Source of the DNA: Setaria digitata
Taxonomy: Eukaryota > Nematoda > Chromadorea > Rhabditida > Setariidae
Length of the DNA: 64,000 nt
Direction of reading: 5' to 3'
Assembly (NCBI GenBank): GCA_003640385.1
Contig: RCAB01000080.1
Coordinates: 62,001 to 126,000, forward strand
Positions 11,592 through 24,072 of the stretch are shown here, one piece after another; the stretch's first letter is position 1; every line of letters starts with the position of its first letter. The notes under the pieces are model-generated. The model was not told where the DNA came from. It did no database searches and worked only from the letters and a program-made list of their open reading frames with translations. The translations under genes were made by a program, and so were the position numbers.

Positions 11592-14500
11592 TCAAGCAGA
11601 GATATGTGACGATGGAAAATAAGTCACTGCTCCACAACAGCCAAACCCATCGACTTGACACAAATCGTTCATAAGCTCGTTGATATCGCCATTGAACGTA
11701 TCGTGAAAAACACAACCATTTTCTGTTTCGGTCCAATTAATAAAGTGGTTCATTTTAATTGTAATCAGTAGTCTAGGGCGTCTCAAATTCAGACGCTGTA
11801 AGATCTCGATATCAGCCTACAAAGTATATTTCCTTCTGTAATTATAGCTCACAGTCACGAAAATGCAGGGGAGATTATTTCACTGAATGCTTAATTATAA
11901 TGTTAAAAAACTGAAGAATTCTAATGTCTATAATTCGTCATCTAGAAACTTCAAGGCTTGATTTTCTGGATAACAAATGGCATATCTTGCTATCTAAGTT
12001 TTCCATTAAATGTTCTTTAAGCACCTTCTTTGGAATAAGCCCCAATGTTTGGTATTCAAAGGCCTCGAACACCAATTTCATTTAGTGAGTAATGACTTAA
12101 ATGGGTGATGATTTCCAATGAATTCATCCATCACTAAAAAGTGCACCTTATTGTCGTGAAGTCTCAAGAAGCGTAAATTCGGCAAAATATCGTCACACAG
12201 ATTATCCCAGACTTCGTCATCATAAAACTCGCCGATTTTGCTCAGATCTAACAAAACCAAGTGACTGAAATGAAGACAATAATAAAGTATTGCTATAGAC
12301 AAAGGGAATGTAATAGTGACGTTTCACTTTCAAGCGACACAACACTGACAAGTAATGATTAGGAGTTCTGAAAAAGAACTATTTCAAACTAAACTATTTT
12401 TCAGGGATTTCTTCCAGTTTCTAAGAGTATCGTGAGTTGTAAGATTCAGTGTTTTTTTCTTTAATTAATGCTTGTTATTCTTATGCCGTTTCTTTTTATA
12501 TGAAATCTAATAAAATGCGGGAATTGGAAATCAGTTGCACACTTATTTATTAATGTATTATGAGTTCAGAAAACGGGAAAAACAAAGGAGGTACTTGAAG
12601 TTTTTCATGATGAACTGAATAATGTTGTCTCCCATAAACTCATTGCGTTGCAAATTAAGCGTTCGTAACTTTGGACAACTGAATGTAACCTTTATTATAT
12701 ATATTAGAGTTTTTCAAATTTATGGTCGTATATATTTTTCCCTTATTCATGTTACAAGTAAGCCAGCTAAAAAAGTTTAAATAACTCGCTCTCCCCAAGC
12801 CACTCGTACTGTTCTTTCCAACAATGCTCCAACTAGATGAATAAGGCAAAAGACACGCAACGCAACGTACTTTTGAGCAATGATCTTCACTAGCTCCATA
12901 TTACACATCTGGAATTCCGTAAGAGCCAAATTCCTAAGCTTATATGGAAATGACCTTTGCGGCTCTTTATCTGGCAGTGTAAAAAGAGCAATCATTCCTT
13001 CAGTAGTGAGATTGCAGTACTGGTCACCACAAGCCAAACGAAACTCCTCCAGATTGCATAAATTCTGCAAAATTAAGACCGTAAACTTTATATGCAATAA
13101 AATTAATAGCCACTTCAGAGATTTTTTATACTAAAGATCGATTAGACGGGGAAAATTTCCAGAAACAAAAAAAGGAACATTTCTCTCATAATAGTGTATC
13201 ATTTATTTTATGAAGGAACGGAACGAAAATAAGGCATATGTAAGAAGATAGGATTATCAAATATTTCTGAGATGATTAGCCTCTAAAAACTCAAGGAGTG
13301 TCTGTCAGCTGTAGAACCATCCTATTTTCAATAACCAATGTCACTTTCAATTACTGGTATCGAACACTTATTACACGGATATTATTTTTGGCTTAACCAA
13401 CTGGAAAAATTTATCAGCTGGTTTCCGCACTGCTGAACTATTATTACTTCTCTGCTGGAATAAGACTGACCAAGTAAAATTTTATGGAAAGCATTCACTC
13501 GCCTTTAACTGCATAATATCTCTATCATCGGTGTAAAGACACATATCCAAAGATAAAAGTTTCAGGTTATCCAAAAGACCAATGTATCGGAAATCACGAT
13601 TTGTGATGAAATATCCGAGATAGAGTTCCGTAAGCGTTAATCTCCATGGAGAACTTGTGATACCGAAGAAGCTGACAAAAAGTATTACGAGTTCACATTA
13701 CAGGAGTCAAAATAATAAGTTTACTTTTCTAACGACTGCACATGTGTGCCTGTTGTAGCATTACCTGATATCAGAACTTAGACTTCTCCGAGCAAATCTG
13801 CAGCTCAAAAGATCTGCTGCAAAGTGAAAGATAAGGGGAAAAAAGCTGAATCGGTTTAAATAAATCTGTCGCAATATAATATCAGAACTGCAGAATAAAA
13901 CTTGAGAAAAGAATTCACTTAATTCTGGCCACCCCATTCTCAATATGCAGTACTTTTAATGGGCGGTTCCAAGCCAAGAGTTTTGCGTCAGTCCCATCCC
14001 AATATTCATTCATATCACCAATAAAAAAATTTTCCATCTTTGGGAAGGTGTTTTCATCTTCAAACAACAGCTTCAACATCTGATTCCATTCTTCTTCACA
14101 TTGCATACGAGATGAACACTGAAATGATAATACTTGAAATCACACGAACAAAAAACAGAGTACAAACTTTAATAAAATCCTCATTAAAGTGCTTTCCAGA
14201 GAACTTCCCGCTGCATAAACAAAGCGGATTTGGTAGGAAAACAAAAAATATGCTCCATTGTTGAAGGAAATCAAAAATATGATTTCTAGCATATTTTCAC
14301 TATAAGTGGTACTCGTTTAACTCCTTCCATGTGCAGTGTGTCAAGATTGGGAAAACATTTGGATAATTTTTCCAATAATGTCACATCCATTTCTGTAAAA
14401 ATAGGTAATTGAAATCCAAATATAATCGCTGATTTACATGGATTCGACTTTGAATACAGCTCTCTTCTACTCAATTCCGAAGTATAAGTGTGGAACGATT

Positions 14501-15755
14501 AGCATCTTGACTTTCCATAAAACTTTACTTCATAGAGCTCTGTGTAAATTAAAGACATCCAACCAGAAAAATCCTTTAAAAATTTAGTCTCAAATTTTTT
14601 GAAATAAGAAACAAACAAATAACCATCGAATGAACTGATATCGAGGTGGGTGACGTTAGGCATGCAAATATTGAATAATTCATTAACCTCCGTAGATGGC
14701 AACAACACGGTACAGTCGATACAAAGTTTGCGAAGTTGCTGTGAGCTCTACGAATAAAAGATTTCTTCGTAAATAAAACTACCAGGGAAAAAATGAAGAT
14801 AAGTTAATGAAGTTTCTAGTTTCATTTTTCTCTTTTGTTAGAATTTCTCTTCGAAAAAGACTAAAATTTCATTTTGAATTGCGAAACACTTACTTTTTGA
14901 CTTTGACATATTTATCGCTGCAATTCAATATGTGTATCAGATTTCTACAAAGTTACGTAAGACAATTCCACATCAGCCATCTTATGCTCACTCATTTAAA
15001 ATTCATTTTACTCATTCTGTGATATTTCTGCTTTTTAGTAAACCTTTCATACAACATTCCAGGACACCAGAAAAGAAGTATAGGAATCTTTCAGATGATA
15101 GAATTATTAGTTTTACTTTGAAAAATACTTAAATTGTAAAATGATTCTTGAAGAACTTTTGATTTTTCTTAGAATTCCAATATCAATAACCATACGGGAG
15201 ATCTTTTCGTAATCTGTATAATTCTAAAGAACAATGGATTCGAGAACTTGCAAGTGAAAGAACTCCTCATCTTACACGAAAAGAACGAACGAAGCAGATT
15301 CCACCGTTCAAATGATAATTAGATAAACTAAAGAAACCGAGTAGGATTAAACAAATATTAACCCTTTCGAAGAAATCTTTTACGCTTTTATACGCCAATG
15401 TACGGTTATTGACCAAAACTCGAACTTCACTCAAGAGGCTTGAATGATTCGCTAAATTATTCCAACGGCGAGATACTAAAGAAAAACAATTGATAAGGTC
15501 AATTGGATGACAATATCCAAATATTAGCAGCAGTATATCATCCGGCAAATCATTTACTGTAGTAAGTATTTCCTGAAAGAGTTATTGGGGAAGGAATTGA
15601 AGTAAATGAATCGTAGATGGATGATATCGTTTGAAAGTGTTGGTGGAGAAAGAAATAGAAAGAAGCTTTCAATGGTAACAAATTCTGTACTTCATTTCTT
15701 TAAAGCTGATAACTATTATGTACCTGGTTACTTTCAAATCCTTGACAACCGCCAT
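11592..15755 (-). CDS. F-box protein with leucine-rich repeats
   Basis: Probable substrate adaptor of an SCF ubiquitin ligase. Exons, in gene order: 15755-15732, 15572-15363, 14747 to about 14520, 14392-14301, 14118-13919, 13887 to about 13769, 13671-13503, 13064-12871, 12678-12595, 12264-12147, 12063-11950, 11816-11592. The second exon holds the F-box: DLPDDILLLIFGYC, then FSLVSRRWNNLA. Later exons carry degenerate leucine-rich repeats such as MPNVTHLDISSFDGY, LTLTELYLGYF, CPKLRTLNLQRNEF, HLVLLDLSKIG and LPNLRFLRLHDNK. Total is about 570 residues. Phases agree from 14118 downward if intron 12064-12146 (donor GTGCAC, acceptor TTCGAG) is real and the intron after 13503 uses a GC donor. The junction between the third and fourth exons could not be phased with a strong donor, and the first 8 codons are tentative. 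It belongs to no named FBXL that I recognise. Confidence 0.75.
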
Positions 15756-17165
15756 CTCTGTCTTGTTTGACAATATTCAAAATCTAAAAAGATCTCCATA
15801 TTAAAATATAACGATAAAAGTTAATTAATGTTAGGAGACAATAGACAATATTACAGAATACCTTGCGATGGACATTATACGTATAAGATTTATATGATAA
15901 AGAAAGCACGTGATGGACCCGCTTCGCTCCTTCATCCCTTTCCAGTGGGTAATGCATCTGCATGCAGGCAGCACTGTTCCTGAAATTAATAAGGAACTTT
16001 AGAGAGATCAATTTCTATTGACTCATTCAATATTTATGATGAACATCTACCGACATTTAAAAAACTAGTCATACCTTTTAGATACCGGAGGTCGCTTTTT
16101 ACATCAAAACGGAATGGAACTTACGCCTTGAAAAATTTGTATCTTCTGTCAATCGTATCATATTTGCGCGATATTGGTCGGTAAAGTCCTGGTGATTCTG
16201 TGATTGCGTCCATTCTGTAAGTAACAGCTAAGATTGAAGCTTTTCTTCACAATTTCAACAACTCAATTTACCCAGACAGTCCTGAAGTAGGTACTCAATG
16301 CTGATGGCGAATCATTGTTGCATAATCAAATAGCTTTCAGAGAAACCGAAATAAAACCATGAGTAAAAAAGAACTGTTTCGTAATGCCAGGAACACGTTT
16401 GTGAAGCGGAACACTTACGTGACTCAAAAAAAGCAAATGGTTTGAACTTGCGAATGGTAGCGAAGACTGAGATGAGGTGAGACTGATGCTCACGAAATGG
16501 ATGAATCATCAGACATACATGACTATCACGACAGATACCGTTTTCCAACAAATAACAGAAGACTAAATATCATACTTCTTGTACCCTCATGCGACACGTA
16601 CGTGTACAAAGAAGCACCTCAGAGTAGTCACGCAGGAACACAGTGTAGCTTAGTTGAACATCTTAACAGATATGGAGATGGGCAGGATACGAACATGAGG
16701 ATTGGGAGGGTAACAAGTCTATCCGTGATAAAGTCATCCCCTACACGAACCTATGGAGAGATTAGTACTACGAAACAGTTGTCAAAGAGAATATGAAGAA
16801 AAAGGAACAAGATGTCAAGCAAACCTGAATCCGAATCATCCAGTAGGAATTCTCTCCTTACTTTATACCCTTTCCCAATATTTCGAATGAACTGGTTCCC
16901 AGAACGAATCGAATACCGTACTTCCGGTGCAATCCGGAAGATGATTGCAAGTGTGCTTGGGGAGAATAGGCCTTCTCTGTTTCCTGTATACGGATGGATA
17001 AAACGAGAAGTTGTTTTGGCTTTTGCGACCGGAATCAAAATACTGCCAGACCTAACCGTCCAGTTGGTCCTCATCTCATGCACAAGTTGATTTTAAAGTG
17101 ATCGACTCGATGCTAATTTTATCCGGTGTATTCCGATAACAGATTACAGTAAGACGGGTAATCGT
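15756..17165. other. Region without a secure gene; higher-GC block with open frames on both strands
   Basis: From about 16300 the base composition becomes less AT-rich, and both strands stay open for 200-330 bases. Examples are 16497-16796 and 16812-17090 on plus, and 16751-17083 on minus. None shows a known domain or a convincing set of splice sites. The minus-strand frame 17083-16751 has a TGGCAG acceptor-like site and a possible GTTTGC donor after REFLLDDSDS, so it could be an exon of the small gene just upstream. Composition alone may explain the open frames. Confidence 0.3.
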
Positions 17166-17417
17166 TTACTCCACCACATTACAGTCTTCCCAAAAGAGTA
17201 CACAGAACATTGTACTTGAAGTACTGCGAAATATCCGACTTTGAAATGTGGGATTTTTCCAGAAAGGGAGTCTCTTCTCCGCCGTTCCAAATTTATTCCT
17301 TGTTAAGACACTCTTTCCGTATGAAGTGTTGGTGGATTGGAAAGGGAACCAGTCCAGAGGGTCTATTACTGTGGCACTGAGGAGAGCAGTTAGAGAAAAT
17401 AGAACTGCGGAAATCAT
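17166..17417 (-). CDS. Candidate secreted small protein or peptide precursor
   Basis: ATG-to-stop frame of 83 residues, not recognised as a known family. It starts with a hydrophobic stretch (MISAVLFSLTALLSA) that looks like a signal peptide. It has a dibasic site followed by LPFWKNPTFQSR, and ends CVLFWEDCNVVE before the stop, with two cysteines spaced to form a small ring. Twenty-five bases upstream of the ATG there is a strong acceptor (ACTTTTCAG ending at 17443), consistent with spliced-leader addition. The layout of signal peptide, dibasic site and C-terminal cysteine pair is that of small neuropeptide precursors, but no known peptide matches. It may instead be a first exon or a chance frame. 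Confidence 0.3.
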   Translation of the reverse strand: MISAVLFSLTALLSATVIDPLDWFPFQSTNTSYGKSVLTRNKFGTAEKRLPFWKNPTFQSRIFRSTSSTMFCVLFWEDCNVVE

Positions 17418-18241
17418 TCGTAAGTTGGCAAATGTTTTATTCCTGAAAAGTTGAACTCAAGCTAGAAAAACGACCCTATGTTATAAATAATGCTACCACT
17501 TTGTTCTAGTCAAGTTTAATGCTAGCTTCACCAACAGTCAATTCGAGTTCGCAACTAGTACCTTTTATTATTATGTACAATTTCAAAATATTTTCCAATA
17601 GGAAGAGAAATAAATGTGCATGTTACAATAGGTGGGCGGTAGAAGAACGCTAATAAAGTAGCTGAATATGGTTATATCCCGAAATACAAGCACTTGAAAA
17701 TAGCCGATTGATAATAATATGTACTTACTTGATAGAAAGGAGTTTACGAGGACGAATTTCTTGATTACGAAATTTTTTCTACAATAACTTCAAAAGCTTA
17801 TAATTTCCTTTATACCAGGGTTGAGTGAAAAAGAAAACTAATTATCAATCTATAGAAACACAAAGAGAATTCGCGATGAGTTTTAAACAAATACAAAACA
17901 AGCAGTTATGAATGACGAGTTCATTTGTACAGAAGCTATACACAATGATAAAGTCAGAAGGGTTCAATATAACAGCAATCAGTGTGTTCTGATCTCCTGA
18001 AGCTGGATTTCAGACCAAGTTCGAACTGATGGTCGCATCTCATCTCTCAACTTCTGACTGATTCAGTTACCGAAACTCACTTTTTAAACACAAGTCTCGA
18101 AAACATTTGCCTGAGACTTAGCAGAAAAAAAGTCAATTAAAATACTTACATAAAAGAGACTACGAAACTCTATAGGCTATTGTACTGTTGCTGCTTGTAG
18201 AGAGAGTAGTTATCTGAAAAACGTAAAAGAATTTTCCCTTG
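17418..18241. other. Intergenic stretch
   Basis: AT-rich sequence between the 3' end of the single-pass membrane protein gene (-) and the small secreted candidate (-). Apart from the probable trans-splice acceptor at 17443-17444, I see no coding or structural signal. Confidence 0.4.
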
Positions 18242-20890
18242 TTACATTCGGTGTATGCGATTTTGTACACCACTTTTCCTAGAGTAATATCCCATCGATC
18301 TTTTTTTGCTCTGCCGACAGCACTGAAAAATTAAAGGCAATTAATAAAGTAGAATTTTTTTTGAAATTTGGATTCAGATAAAAAAAAAAATTAGTGAAGA
18401 CGTAAACCTAAATTATGTACCATTTCCTTTCTTAGATTAGTTGAATAGCTCAGATGGTCGAGTTTGAACTTCAATTTACCGTCATCACCTGAAACATTTC
18501 AAATCCTTTATTAGCTATTTCAAATGTCCACTTTAGAAACCCCCTAGCAACTGTTTTCTCTTTTGTTTTTCTTTAAATCTAATGGTATATCTTTTTGAAG
18601 AGAAGCCTGCTTATTTGAATGGTTTGAACTGCTTCAAGTAGAATTTCTTTTAAATCAAGATTTAATTGATGGTTTCAGCTACAAAATTTCTCCTTTCTAC
18701 CCCAATTTATTTGGACTATAAATTCTAGTCCAAATAATCACCAGGAGATAGTAGATGAATACTTCGCCCTTTCCTTTTAGGCATCGACCAACCAAGTTTT
18801 GCAAATGCTTCAGACATCACGTGACTCTGTGAAATCAAGAATCGTTTCGTATTAAAATGCCGCTGCCATGGAAAAAATGTGCATCTTTCCTATAAAGGAT
18901 AGTGATGATCTTCGTACTTTACTTGAAACCTCGCACAGGAAATACAAGAAAATAAAACAAAACTTGGATTCATGATAAATTTAGCCCTTAAAGAAAAACG
19001 ATGGGAAAAACCTTGGGACAGCATTCTCTCGTCCACCAACAAGTCTCGCATACTAAACGCAAACCGGTGCAGGTTGAAAGGTCTAGTAAAGAATTGATAT
19101 ACTGAAATAGCTTAACAAATGCAGATGAAATCCAAGGTGATAAAAATTCACATTTTAATTAAAGAATCTAATAATTAATCCACTACTAATTCGCGGAAGT
19201 ATCAAATTATCAAGTTCTTCTAGAGTTATTTTATACTTCTTTGAAAAGCATCAATTCTCCGTACCACATTTTATTCCTACTGATATATACAAACATAAAG
19301 TGCACTTAAACTCTATTATTTTTCAACAGTAATATTACACTGAACAAAGTCTGTGTTAAACCCAACTCAGAAAAGTCACACTTTACGAAATATGGGAAAA
19401 ATGCCACACTGCTTTTAAATCAAAAATCAAAAAAAAAAAAATTTCTCAAATTTAATTCATAATAAACCTGGAAAACTATCATACATATTTTTAACAACAA
19501 AATAAAAAATAAATTACTTGTCTGATAGTCCATTACAACCATACAAAAATTCAGAGTTTAAATATTAAAAATTCAAAAAGCAAAGTGCATTTAAATTTAA
19601 CTGATTTCCAAGAAAAAGAAAGTTAACCTTAGCAGCATTTGCCTGACCGACAATTGCAGGGAAAAGGCTAATACCTGCCAAAGTCCGTGCAAGGCTTGCC
19701 AAGACATTACAAGTAGAATTTAGCACGCATCGTTCTTTGGCGGCAGCTGCTTTCATCTCTGCCTGGAAAGCCTGAAACAAAAAAAAAGGTTGGAAAAATA
19801 TTTTAGTCTTTTCATCAGCTCCTTTTTTCAACTTCTCAGTCAATCCTTATTTTCCTTTTTCCCTGAAAAGTAAATTATGCAACGAACTAAAACTGTTGAG
19901 AGTCATTTGAATTTTGAATATGCATTATTCTTTATTCTCTTTAATCAACTAGAATGAAGACGAAGATAACGTGAATGAAGCAGATTCCAAACGATTTTCA
20001 GCACCTTTTTCTTTGGTGCTCAACAGCACACTCTATGAGATTAACAAAGAACCACCTTCCGTTGATTTTTTGGTGCTATGCTATCAATTGCTTTTCTGAA
20101 CTGCTCCAAAAACTTGTCACGATGTGCTTTGGCTCGCTCAACAGTTCTTGAAATTGCTTTCTTCACCGAAGACATTATCTATAAAACTAAGTGGACTGCT
20201 ACTATCAAACAAATTTATATAATTTGATGCTTCACAGCTCTATTCTGAAGAAATCGAAAAAGTTACATTTGTAACAAATTTGCAACGTCATGCAGCAGCA
20301 AACTCTAAATGGTTATAAAAGCAAGTTTATTTACATTAAATAGCTATTTCATTATATCATTACATCTGAAATTATGCAATTCTGATTACAGAAATATAAA
20401 ACAACAAATCTCTTGCTTAAATTAATTTTGTTTACTGCATTTAATTACGTTATATGGATATCTAGGGAGTGTTAAAATTTGCAAGTTGTATTAATGTGTA
20501 TATGTATGTATATCCCCAAATGTGAAATTTCCTTTGAATGGGTTTCTTGAAAGAAGTGGATTTCTGTTTAATTCATCGGTGGTTATTTTAATTTAGTTTC
20601 ATACAATTTGCCAGTGGTTATTCGAGAAATACACAATGCTTAAAACAAGAAAGTTGCTATGGTAATATATGTCCCTGCTATATGTTATCATAAAATAAAG
20701 AATAAGAATTTGCAGAGTAGTCCCAGCAGCAAAAAAAATTTCTCGCTCAAACATACCCTTACAATCGCAAATTTAATTTCTTTTTGCTTAACTAACAGTA
20801 AAGTAAAGGTAATTTTACCCAACAAAACTATTTTTAAAAGTATAAACAAGATTTCCGAATCCAGATTTTCAGATATTAAGGTTTTCCAAA

Positions 20891-20922
<32 letters not shown>

Positions 20923-23900
20923 ACTAACTTTCTTGGCTTTTTTTGGTTGTTGTGCACTTCTTCTAGGACCACTTTCTAATACCTTTCCATAAATTCGCAA
21001 CTTTGAATCTGCTAATAATGAACTCAAATCAACATCGTATTGTTCTTTTTTTTCTTCCTTTTCAATCAATTTGACATTTTTTATATTTGATAGAACTTCA
21101 GAACACTGTTTTCCATCCGTAGTAGATGCTAATTCTCTTCGTAATGGCATATTCAGAAGCAATTCTGTTGAGGAAACAAGTGTTCGTAAATCAATTTTCG
21201 GCTCAATTGAAAAATGTTTTGCCGAAAATGGAGGAATTGGTTTCGGTGGTTTTGGAAGTGAGACAGCTTTCCTGGATTTCGAAATTTTTAATCTGGTGGA
21301 TTCTGAATGTTCTGATGATTCAATTTTCAAAGAGTTCCAATTTTCTGAATCATCAATCAACTCCAAATCCACCTGCAATTTTCTATCATGATGCGGTTCT
21401 GCATTATCTGCATCACCCAGTGTTTCGTTCGTGTCTGGTAAACTTGGAAATTCATATCTCCTCGTTTTCCTCGTATACTTTAAGTATCGCTGAACTGCTT
21501 CATTCATCGCACTGAACTGATTCTAAAATATAATACTTGAATTAACAGAAGAAAGAGAAAGATTACGTATAGATGATTTATGTTTTGCGATGATAGTGTA
21601 ACTGTAAAAAACAAAATTGTAAATAAATGGGTGCTTCCAAAAAAACTACTTGTAAGGAAAGTCTTTTTCAACAGACTCGTTTATTTCAAAGATCTCACAC
21701 ACGGCATAACAAAAAGCGGCTCATACATTGTTATCACTATTGAGATTTCTCGAAATTTTCAGTTGCATATGGTACTAGATTCTGCGTAAGTTTATGCTCT
21801 ATGTGACAAAAAAGGAGTCAAAACTTGCACTAACTCGTGGTGAAAAGTATGTACTTTTTAAATATCCAAACAAAGCTGAACACCTATCAACTATGATATT
21901 CTGCTTATATTTTCGAGCTTTTTCGATTATAATAACTTACTTCATCTGGAAGATGTTCGCACTGATTCGTGGAAAAATGTCCATTCTCCTTTGATGATGT
22001 GACAATGCTTCCAGAATTAAATATCCAAGAATCTGGCTCATTTGTGGTTGTAGAGCTCATGGTGGTGGTAGGTGATAAAACAGACCAAAACCCTATCGAT
22101 GACTTGAAGACAGTCTTAAAGAACTCACAAAGAAAGGAAGGAGCAGTATCTCGATACTGCAGACCGAGAAGACGTTCCTGAAAATCATAAAGTTTTGGAA
22201 CAACAGAGGAACGAAGTGATCAAATGTCACTAATGAATCCTTTTCATTTCATAATCAAATATTTTGCCAAATATTTAATTGATGCAAAACTAAGTCATTA
22301 GTCTTACGATAAGTGACACTGTTCTAAATAAGTACGTCGGATCATGACTTGCTAGGTTTTTAATGCTTTATTATTCATATTTTCTAACAGTTTTACTAGG
22401 AAATGAGAATAAAGAAATGATAAAATGATTCGAACGATTCTCCAGTCACTCGCTGTTTTGTATATCCTATTTGTTACTATGAAAAGACGTGTTTTTCACT
22501 TACAAACATTTAGACTAAGATTTTTGACCTTCTGGACAAAATCTAAAATACTAGTATCTCTCAAACACATGAGCAGTCGTAATACTAACCTCACCAGGAA
22601 GACAAACACTTTCTGTTGACGTTAATGGCATGGTTGGTTTCACTGCAAAAATATTTCGTGGATTATGGCATGCTTAATGAAGACGGTTGTGCAAACTTAG
22701 CTTATATGAAAAAAAAGTCCACTATATCCAAAAAATAGAAAATAATAAATCTTCTACTTTCGGTTAAATGTTTTTAACGAAAGCAAAAAATACTTTTGTT
22801 AAATAATCTTTTTTTGCTGTATGCTTTAACCAAAGAAAAGAAACACTCCAGAAAGACCAGTTGAACGAAACCTAATATTATACAAAATAAAATATCTAAC
22901 GATGCAGAATTCGGAAAGCTACTTGAATGTAATTTTTTCACAAGATTGCAATGTGTTCTGAAATCAAAGGAGAATAACAGTAAAGCCATATCCAAAGAAT
23001 AGGAAATAACAAATCTTTAAATTTTTATATTTTAGAGAGGATACCAAATGCGGAGTAGAATATGATGACAGCAACAGCAGCAGTTGAAATAACTGCCATA
23101 AGCCTAACATTTCGTTCCGAAGTAAAGCTTTTGAACACTTGAGTGAATGGTGAGTCGAAGCACTTTGCTGAAAATGAAATCTTGCAACATTTTAAAATGT
23201 TTGACTTTTAACTGTTAACTATAACTCAGGAAAAAAAATTAACTCACAAATTACTTTTTTCTTTTTGTAAGGTAAAAAAATGATAGACTTCCCTAATTCA
23301 TATGATCATACTTGATCTGTAAGGTAAAGCCTTTGAAAAGTGGCTGCTTAGCCGGTTTATGGACCTTTGATTAATTACGATTTTAAATATCATGCATAGT
23401 TAAATCCGACATGTGACCATGTTCAACATAAGCAGAAATTTTCGGCAGTCATTATTATCTTTTAAAATGCTTAAATAAACAAATAAATATTCTTGACAAT
23501 TTTTGATACTAATAAACTTACACAACTTATCTAGTTGTTTGGATACCTTGACAACGTCAACGTATGCACGAGCGTTAGGATCGTTTAGGATATCCTCTTC
23601 AGTGACCAGGGATATATCATCATCGTTATCATCATGATCATGATCATAATCATTATCATCATCATTATCAGCACCATCATCCTCATCATTATCATTACAA
23701 TCATTGCCCACATAATCACCATCGTCGTTAATTTCATTATTAGCATTATCTACGTTACCTTCACTTTCGTCACCACAATCTTTTTCTGACTCTTCGTCTT
23801 TTTCTTCTTCCTCATTATTTTCTGATGCTGAGTCATCTTTGTCGTCCTGATAGAACTTTATCACAGAGGCAAAAAATATTCCTATGAGGAACTTGTGGTA

Positions 23901-24058
23901 TCAAATATGAATTCTTATTCTAGTAAAGTGACCGCTTAATGATACAGAAAACTTACGTCCAACAAATCGAAATCGTCCTCACCAACAAAACTCCATGAAG
24001 AATGATTGGTTTCGAAGCTTGAATTGGACGATGAATGACTCAAACAACAACTATCCAT
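18242..24058 (-). CDS. Unrecognised single-pass membrane protein with LIR-like N-terminus
   Basis: Eleven exons, in gene order: 24058-23957, 23846-23522, 23167-23045, 22642-22590, 22177-21941, 21522-20929, 20178-20056, 19771-19628, 18826-18763, 18488-18421, 18322-18242. All phases agree and give about 637 residues. The start is one base after a TATACAG acceptor, a typical trans-splice layout. Residues 1-34 include SSWSFVGEDDFDLLD, where W-S-F-V followed by acidic residues matches an Atg8/LC3-interacting motif. Residues about 35-110 are very acidic (Asp/Glu/Asn). A single membrane segment (LMAVISTAAVAVIIFYSAFG) lies near residue 160-182. The rest is a long polar region with PKPPKPIPPF, a basic helical stretch (SVKKAISRTVERAKAHRDKF) and an alanine-rich segment (ASLARTLAGISLFPAIVGQA). 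N-terminal LIR, one membrane span and a helical C-terminal region recall the layout of the ER-phagy receptor CCPG1 and its relative PBXIP1. That is an analogy, not a detected homology. The last exon is short and could be wrong. Confidence 0.72.
23590..23770 (-). repeat. Coding trinucleotide microsatellite (Asp/Asn run)
   Basis: Imperfect ATC/ATT repeats on plus, read as GAT, GAC and AAT codons on minus, inside the second exon of the single-pass membrane gene. It encodes a tract of almost only Asp and Asn with a few His and Tyr. Such tracts commonly vary in length between alleles. Confidence 0.7.
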
Positions 24059-24072
24059 GCTGTATATAAAAA
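24059..24072 (-). promoter_or_regulatory. Probable spliced-leader acceptor of the membrane protein gene
   Basis: Minus-strand TTATATACAG ends at 24060 with one base before the ATG at 24058. The very short leader and pyrimidine/AT-rich acceptor fit trans-splicing in nematodes. Confidence 0.45.

Noticed and set aside
18438..18465. tRNA A-box-like sequence (TAGCTCAGATGG)
   Set aside because: No B-box or cloverleaf follows, and on the minus strand the bases are a phase-consistent exon of the membrane protein gene.
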